Position numbers and translations under genes: made by a program. The notes below the pieces were generated by a model. That model was given only the letters and a program-made list of their open reading frames with translations, searched no databases and was not told where the DNA came from. Shown one piece after another: positions 57,450 through 64,000 of a DNA stretch of 64,000 nt. Every line of letters starts with the position of its first letter. Positions within the stretch are counted from its first letter, which is position 1. The DNA is from Lepidonotus clava. Taxonomy: Eukaryota > Annelida > Polychaeta > Phyllodocida > Polynoidae. The stretch is from assembly GCA_936440205.1 (NCBI GenBank), contig OW387139.1:35924378-35988377 (forward strand), in the 5' to 3' direction.

Positions 57450-60400
57450 TCGACTTAATAGCTTAAAAGAGATATAGGTATTTGGGACACACGCTGGGAA
57501 AGTTTCCTTTAGATGGTCACCTGCATTTCTTTTGCTAATCAGCATTCTATTCAGGCGCAATTATTACTAAATCGCATTTTGGTTAACTTAATGACAGCAT
57601 ATTCCTAAACCCAAGAATATAACATTGGGCTACTGAATAAAGGCATTTTCACTAGTCAGACTGATTTTTTCCCCCTTTTGACTAGTCAGCTCTTACCTGA
57701 GAAATTAGGTTATAGATCTAGACTAAGACATGGAGTTCAGGAAATAGTGACAGGGAAATACGTTTTCACAGGAGCTACATGATCCTTTACAGATTCATCT
57801 TAGCACGTCCAGGACAGATGTCGTTTCTTTATTAGTCAATTGTGACTCTGAACGAAGAAAAGGCCACGGGGAAGCCGACGACTTTTTGTGCGTCATTTGT
57901 AAACGTGGCGATGATATGAGTAGAGTAGATAGCAGTATTTTTAGTGCTAACCCTGGATTCTATTCAGGGAAAACCAATGATTATTTCTAGGATTGAGGTT
58001 AATGAGAGGTTTTCTGCTGCGTTTTAGTTAATGAAAGCGTTGGACAAACAAGATATTGAAAAATATCATAGTTTATGACCGGCCAATTTGCTTGATAATT
58101 AAATATCTAGCTCCAATTAGTCATCCAATGTGGGAGACCAGTGTGAGGGGTTAACAGGTAGGCTGTCTTGTGCTCACATGTTGTTCCTAGAAACTCTTGC
58201 TTAGCTGAAGCGTCTAATTCATAGAAAAACCTAATGCAGTATCATTATTAATAAAAAGCTCAACTGCAAAACGAACAAATAAAACACACGAACAATTTTT
58301 CAAATAGATTGGCAACGATTATTAAGGTTCAATTTAAAAGATTTTAAAGACCTTTTTGCGACCAAGTTTGGGAAACTCCAGGCATACAATTTGACAAGCA
58401 GGATTTTTTTAGTTCACAATAAAGGAATGGTCAATTACAGATCAGATTCAATTATGAACTTTAATTAAGACCTCTTGCTAGAAAATTTTCAAATGCTTCA
58501 ACCTGCATTACATCAATTCAAAACCCTTTAAGACTTAAATGGTAAGCCTACATAATAAATGTAATAATGATTATCTCTTTGCAGCATAGCCTCAATCCAT
58601 GGACATTAAATGAGCGTGTCAAGATATCTGAAGGTCATATGATATACTGAATGTTCTTTCTGGAGTATACATATACTCTACAGAAACGGTCTACCTGCAT
58701 AAAGAGTAAGTAATAGAGCAGCATTTTAAAAACAGGTATATTCTGCGTTCCCGCAGGTCCATCCGCCCTACGCCTCAGCCCACCATTCAAACTAGATCGA
58801 TGCCAAAATAGTATTATCCGGCTTTATTATTGCCCGAGCCCATCGGTCCCCGGCCCGCTTCCCGCCGCGCAGGCGCAATCAATGCCAAGATGGATGGAGA
58901 AAAGCAGACGACCGGGTCGTAATAACGGGTAATGGGCGCGTGTAGAGCCAGATGTATTTGTCACCTGCCATACAGTCCCGTCCAATGTCGTCAGATGGCA
59001 TGGTAGCACATGTTACCAAGGTGACATGATCAGGAAATACAGCATGATGATCAAAGGGCATAGGCTGCGACTCATGTGATGCAAAAAATATGGTAGGCCC
59101 TAATTTAGCAAATAGTTGTTTGACTGATTAGTTTATGGCCTTGGCTGCATTCAGTTTGTTTTGTCTTGGCCGGCTATTTTCTTTTTTGTTCTATAAAAAT
59201 GTCATCTTCATATTTTGAGTTAATGAGTTCTGGATCATGGGTTAATTGTTATGTCAACATGCCGCTATAGTCTTATATTCTCACCTGTCTCAACGTGAAA
59301 CTGAGTGTCAGACTTCTTGAACGAAATACCTCTAGAGGCTGTATTCCAACATCCGTATTTACTTGCGGTTTCGGAAATCTCTTAAATCGTCATATTAGGA
59401 ATACGGTCTGATTATCGGCATGCTATATATCACTGGAACGGATTTCAAATAATTCTATTTTAAATGGTCTGTACCATGCATGGGTTCTCTTCATAGTCCT
59501 AATAGAAACTTAGAAATTACATCGCCTAGTGCTTTTATTTTATTTGTCATGATTCAGAGATTCGAGGCTTTATGTCGTGATGTTTAACCAAGTTATCTTC
59601 ATATAATATCAATAATTAAACATAACCCAAAAACAATTCCGAAAGAACGTTAAAAGCTGATGGTAATTTCCGGTTCCTAAATACAATACGTTCTGTTCTA
59701 AGAATTATGTACATTTTATATGGTTTTATCATGGACACGTGGAACCAGTTCAAAATTGGGAGAGGCCATGCAGTCAGGGCACGCGGCGGTCAGTCATCAA
59801 AGTGACGTGACCCCACGTGTCACCATGACTACTCCTGGACACGCCAACACCGGTGACCATTACGGTCAGCCCCACCTCAGATGGACGTCTCAGATTGTTG
59901 TATCAGTCGGCTGCTTCCATTTTTCCTTTTAGCTTTTTTCATATCAAGATATGTCTCTACGTTTTTGCGAGGCTTGCATTCACGCGTTCTTCTTTGATAT
60001 ATATGTGGATATTTTCTTGTAAGAAGTGCAAGGGCCTAATGGGTATTGTGGTATTTGTGAAAGTTCTATTCGTAAATAAAAATCAAGGGAAAGGAGTTGG
60101 AATGATTGATTGCGGTATTTAGAAAAGCGTGTATCTATAAATAATCATATCTGAAGATAGGTCTAAGTAGTCAAAGCATTATGTGCTACTCAAAGCTGTT
60201 AATAGTATAGTTTAAATCTAGGAATGCCAAGCTCAATTTGACACTGCACGTGAAAGAATATGGCCGCAATGAAATTTTTGTAGTGTATGTTTTCAGGAAA
60301 ATGTACGTTTGAGGAAAACTGGTATCTTTCTTTAGACATTGAAAACTTCATCATATGACTGAGCTGTCACTGCTCCCTATCTTATAAGTGGATCACACAC

Positions 60401-61538
60401 CATGCGGATAGGGCTAGGGTTATTCGCACTGGGAGAAATGCACGTATGATTACAAAATGTTGCACAGACGATTACCTCTTTTGTAATTATCGTGTGTATC
60501 CGATCTTATTGCAGATGTGCAGTATGGTGGACCACACATGAATAGAGCTGTATTTGTACGAGCCTGATTATTGTATGTTTGGTAAAAAAAAATCAATTAT
60601 TTATTTGTGACTTCATAGAGAAAACATGATCTTCCAGCCAACGATGATATAAATGTGGTTTTCTTTGTTCATGCATGCCATTTTGTATTCATACATGTCG
60701 TAGGATCCCAGTGTGAAATCTTAATTCTTTCTGTGAGGAGAACATCTATAAAATCTCACTAAGAGTGGCGGGCATGCCTTTACTATCTATACTGAGAAGC
60801 GGTGCTTCTTCTCAATCTTCTTAACTACGTGTCAACAGTAGTGTTTGAACCAAAGGAAAATAAACTACATCAGCTTATAACAAAGCCATTGTCTGGGTTA
60901 GAAATCGGTGCACCATGCTTCTGGTAGTAATATCTGAAAGCCTGGTTTTAGGTAGCAAGCATCGTATGCTACGTATGGCCTACCTCTCTGGGACGTTGTG
61001 CTATAGACAACTTAGCCATTTGAGCGGCTGTGGGTGGGCTCCGGCCACAGGGGCGGTGGTGTAGGGCTAAATAATAAGTAACAAACAAGTTCCTTCCTGT
61101 AAGTTAGTACAGATATGAACTGTAATTTCTTTTATTTTTGTAAATATACCGATAAGCCTGATTAGTCTAATGTAAAATGAAGAAAATGTGCGAGGCACGA
61201 CGAGACCATCTCATTGGTTACATATTTACAAAATCACTTTTGGGAGACAGACCATGTGTCGGATTTATGCACTGTGTATATAGTGCAGATACATCACCAA
61301 GCCACCAGTAGTGTATAGAAATATAAAGACTGTGATCCACTATGCGATTAGGAAGCAATTTCGAAAATTCGTTTAAAAGAAACTAATCATTGATGTAAAA
61401 TAATAAAAAAAATCCTTACATGTCATCACCAGTATATAGTTCCACAACATTGAACTTTTAAAATGCATGAAAAATAATCATTTGGCATTTTTTAACATCG
61501 TGGATCACTTGCTTTAGAGGTCACTGATAGGTCATTAT
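57450..61538. other. Gene-poor interval with two GC-rich blocks
   Basis: No gene was recognised. Two blocks differ from the AT-rich surroundings: 58735-59060 (TCGGTCCCCGGCCCGCTTCC, ATGGGCGCGTGTAGAGCC) and 59735-59925, which has GACACGTGGA, AAGTGACGTGACCCCACGTG and ACACCGGTGACC, that is, several CACGTG/TGACGT-type motifs close together. They could be enhancers or old exons; sequence alone does not decide. Confidence 0.35.
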
Positions 61539-61540
61539 TA

Positions 61541-61717
61541 TACAGGGATGTAAGTCAGGGTTAATGAACTAATTTGAAACCCCAGAGAGAAAATTTAGAA
61601 TAATCTTTAAATGCCATAAAACGTCATGTAAGGAATTCAGTTTGAAAAGTATTATTTGAGGTGATGATGTGAAAAAATCTGAAATCAGATTAAAATCTGA
61701 AAACTTACATCCCTATA
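61541..61717. mobile_element. Short MITE with CAGGGATGTAAGT ends
   Basis: The left end TACAGGGATGTAAGT and right end ACTTACATCCCTATA are inverted; the ~177-bp body is AT-rich. CAGGG-type ends suggest a hAT-related MITE, but no clean target duplication was seen. Confidence 0.6.
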
Positions 61718-61913
61718 GACTTATCCGAAATCGATCAATCTGGTTCAATGAAGAGGAGATAAAACTTAACTACATACATTTGAATGAATAAATATTTTAC
61801 CTACTTTAATTGATAAACGTTTAGAAACTCTCAAGAACCTCAGTAATACAGCACTTTGTGTTAATTGAACACACGAAAAAAGAAAAATTATAGTAAGATA
61901 ATAGTATACTTAC

Positions 61914-62314
61914 TGGCAGGATACGGAATGAACAAGTCAAGTTCTCTGATACGATCATGACGGCGGCTGCATTGTCAAACTCCCCGCAGTAGTTTGGAGC
62001 ACTGAATAAGGTTACGAGCTGAAAATAAACCAAAATCATGTTGTACTTAATTGCCATACTTAACGATCCACCAGGAAGACGACTTAATTACTGTCAGAAT
62101 CTCAGATGAAAAACTAATTCTTATGCAAGATATTTAATCTATATTTGCGCAGATTAATTACGTTTTGATATTATATAACATTGAGGGCACGAGTAATCGT
62201 CAGTTGAACAAGACGATCCATCCACATTTGGAGCCGTACACTAGTACTAATTTAAAGAAGCCAAATTATACTTACTTTTCTCTTTTGGAAGAACTGGTAT
62301 CCATCTTCTACTAC
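61914..62314 (-). CDS. PP1-like Ser/Thr phosphatase, two C-terminal-half exons (partial)
   Basis: Exon 62314-62276 encodes [13 protein letters not shown] and exon 62018-61914 encodes [16 protein letters not shown], then [19 protein letters not shown]. Together they match the end of the PP1 catalytic subunit (VVEDGYEFF...[18 protein letters not shown]). The Tyr-Cys of the beta12-beta13 loop, next to the active site, is kept. Splice sites are clean (TTGCAG/GTAAGT, TTTCAG/GTAAGT) and in phase. After EFDN the sequence departs from the very constant PP1 pattern ([14 protein letters not shown] for AGAMMSVDETLMCS), so this is a divergent paralogue. Upstream exons with the metal-binding residues lie beyond the right edge; the 3' end was not found. 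It removes phosphate from Ser/Thr on target proteins. Confidence 0.85.
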
Positions 62315-62614
62315 CTGCAAGATTAAAGGAAAATGCGCTTTAATATAAAAACAATTTGCATCTATGAGCAACAAAGATCTAAAGGGATTATGACATCAAT
62401 ACTCTCTTTGCATTCCCGAATCAATAGTGATATGGATTGAAACATATGCTATCAACATCTCTTGTCATTAGTATAAGTTTTTCCCCTGGATCTTACACCA
62501 GTTTTCCATCAATAATCGAAGTTCAGATGCCTTGTTCTAAGACTGCCTGCAGTTATTCAATTCGATCTTTCCAATTCTGTATAGAAAGCCTATTCAGGCA
62601 GGCATGTCATATTT

Positions 62615-63067
62615 CAGGGTTGCCACAGAGACACAAACATTCTCTGACTTTTACCTGACCAAATTCATTTTTCCCTGCCAATAAGATAATAATATCCAGC
62701 CTTGAATCACCCCTGGAACTGTCCTTTCCTCCCATTTAGTCTGGACTCGCAAAATACATAATACCTTACAATTTTTCTTCTTTAACCAAGGCAATGATAC
62801 TGGATTGCAGCAAGGTCCTTCAACAATCACAACATGCCTATCATTGGACAGCAATTTACAAAATAGTTTTTGCCGCACCAGATACTTGTGACACTTTATT
62901 TGTGGATTTGGAAACTACATTTTTCCCTGACTTGAGTCAATTTTCCCTGTCATTTTTTCTTTTTTAAATTCCACTTTTTCCTGACCAATTGCAAAATTTC
63001 CTGACTTTTCCCTGACCTTGAAAAAAATACCTTTTCTCTGACTTTCCCCTGGCCTGTGGCAACCCTG
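62615..63067. mobile_element. MITE with CAGGGTTGCCACAG ends
   Basis: The left end CAGGGTTGCCACAG and right end CTGTGGCAACCCTG are exact inverted repeats. The interior repeats TTTCCCTGACTT-like words, chiefly at 62930-63050. CAGGG...CCCTG ends fit hAT-type MITEs; the flanks share no obvious 8-bp word. It would lie in an intron of the PP1-like gene. Confidence 0.78.
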
Positions 63068-64000
63068 TATTTATATCTAAATGGTTTTACTGTCAATTTG
63101 ATAGATCGCAAGTTGGAATAGAGGTTAAGTATATAATTCTCTCTGATATCACAGGAAATCTCTTTCAAATGACATTCAGGATGCATGGTCATTTGCCCTA
63201 CAAATTTAGAAAAGTCATAAATTGTCAGCAGTGAGAATCGCCTAGTGGAATACAGGCTTAATACGATTAAAACTGAGCCCCACCTGCACTAGCTAAGTTA
63301 CTGTCGAATGCGTTACTTGGACTAAAATCTTAAGTACTTTCGGCATACGACGTTAGTTTTTAAACTCAGTATTTCTACGAGTGTAAGAGGAAATGCATTT
63401 TGGGCCACTTGGCAAATCGATAAAACATTTGCTTTACGGATATCGAGCTATTATATTATATATTCAAGATTATACTTCATCGATACAAAGTATAGCATTT
63501 CAGTTTTCGAGAGAGTTGTCTAACTTAATTGCACAACGAAATTCAGTTATCAAATTAAGATACGGCTTTTTCAGAATGAATCCCCGATGAACGGTTGTAA
63601 ATTCTTCCTGAAACTGAGGACATTACGGTGGAACACGGCCATGGTTGTACTCTCTAATAATACTAGTCCTTCACACAAATGGAAACCACAGCCTGGACCA
63701 GCTGTGGCATAGAGGTGGTCTGCGGTGCCTCGTGATAAATTAAATCTAACCTGGGCGGGCGCGCATATAAGGAGCAGGCTTAATGTTTAGGGGTCACTAC
63801 TCAATATTCCACGTCTTTCTCCCCCAACCCCCTATCCCTCCGGGCTTTGACCTTTAGACAAAGGCATCCAGAGTTCCACCACTGTCCTCTGACTGACCCT
63901 GGAGTAATACCGCCACCAGGTGGCTCTTACGACCTGTGACGTCACTTCCTGGGGCTAATAAAGCACGCCGCCTAGCGGTGTTTGATGGTATTGTCGGAAG
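63068..64000. other. Right-edge interval without a recognised gene
   Basis: No further PP1-like exon was found. From about 63640 the sequence becomes GC-richer, with GCGCGCATATAAGGAGC near 63757 (a possible TATA context) and GTGACGTCACTTCCTGGGG near 63938 followed by AATAAAGC. These may belong to a terminal repeat or promoter cut by the window edge. Confidence 0.3.

Overview
This is animal nuclear DNA: spliced genes with GT-AG introns, AT-rich introns, many LINEs, SINEs and MITEs, and no bacterial operon signals. The SINE and LINE tails in (CAAA)n and (CACT)n, and the protein families present, point to a lophotrochozoan, most likely a mollusc. That placement is inference from recalled repeat styles, not from a search.

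Layout. 0-4.6 kb: a minus-strand HECT-domain gene remnant that looks dead, with frame breaks and exons split by a LINE and SINEs. 4.6-15 kb: mostly retroposons, including a nearly complete RNase H-bearing LINE (9.9-14.9 kb) and a second related LINE fragment (6.5-7.2 kb); each LINE has a SINE partner sharing its 3' tail. 15.4-17.7 kb: a degenerate CATAGAGCC-type minisatellite that changes orientation and holds a 160-bp hairpin. 17.9-33.1 kb: a large plus-strand gene of at least 11 exons encoding a USP-type deubiquitinase half, 13 tandem 49-residue repeats, C2H2 fingers, a SWIM finger, a cysteine cluster and a C-terminal domain of the HMGXB3/KDZ-associated kind. Its stop codon lies at the first base-pairs of a clean 29-bp minisatellite (33.1-33.8 kb). 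34.3-35.5 kb: an intact Merlin/ISXO2-like transposase ORF. 35.6-42.4 kb: an antisense LINE opened by a nest of at least seven later insertions. 42.7-50.4 kb: a well-defined 10-exon, 464-residue gene with two CCCH fingers and a cysteine-rich cluster. 50.9-61.5 kb: no recognisable gene, with a possible TATA promoter at 57.05 kb and some GC-rich blocks. 61.9-62.3 kb: two minus-strand exons of a PP1-like phosphatase running off the right edge.

How it fits together. The host genes are independent; the ubiquitin theme (HECT ligase remnant, USP gene) is probably chance. The most unusual locus is the USP/SWIM/cysteine-cluster gene bracketed by related minisatellites. The main structural story is transposon biology: two LINE/SINE pairs, SINEs that share a core but differ in tails, TTAA-flanked foldback families, and paired nested TIR elements with co-varying CGCG motifs.
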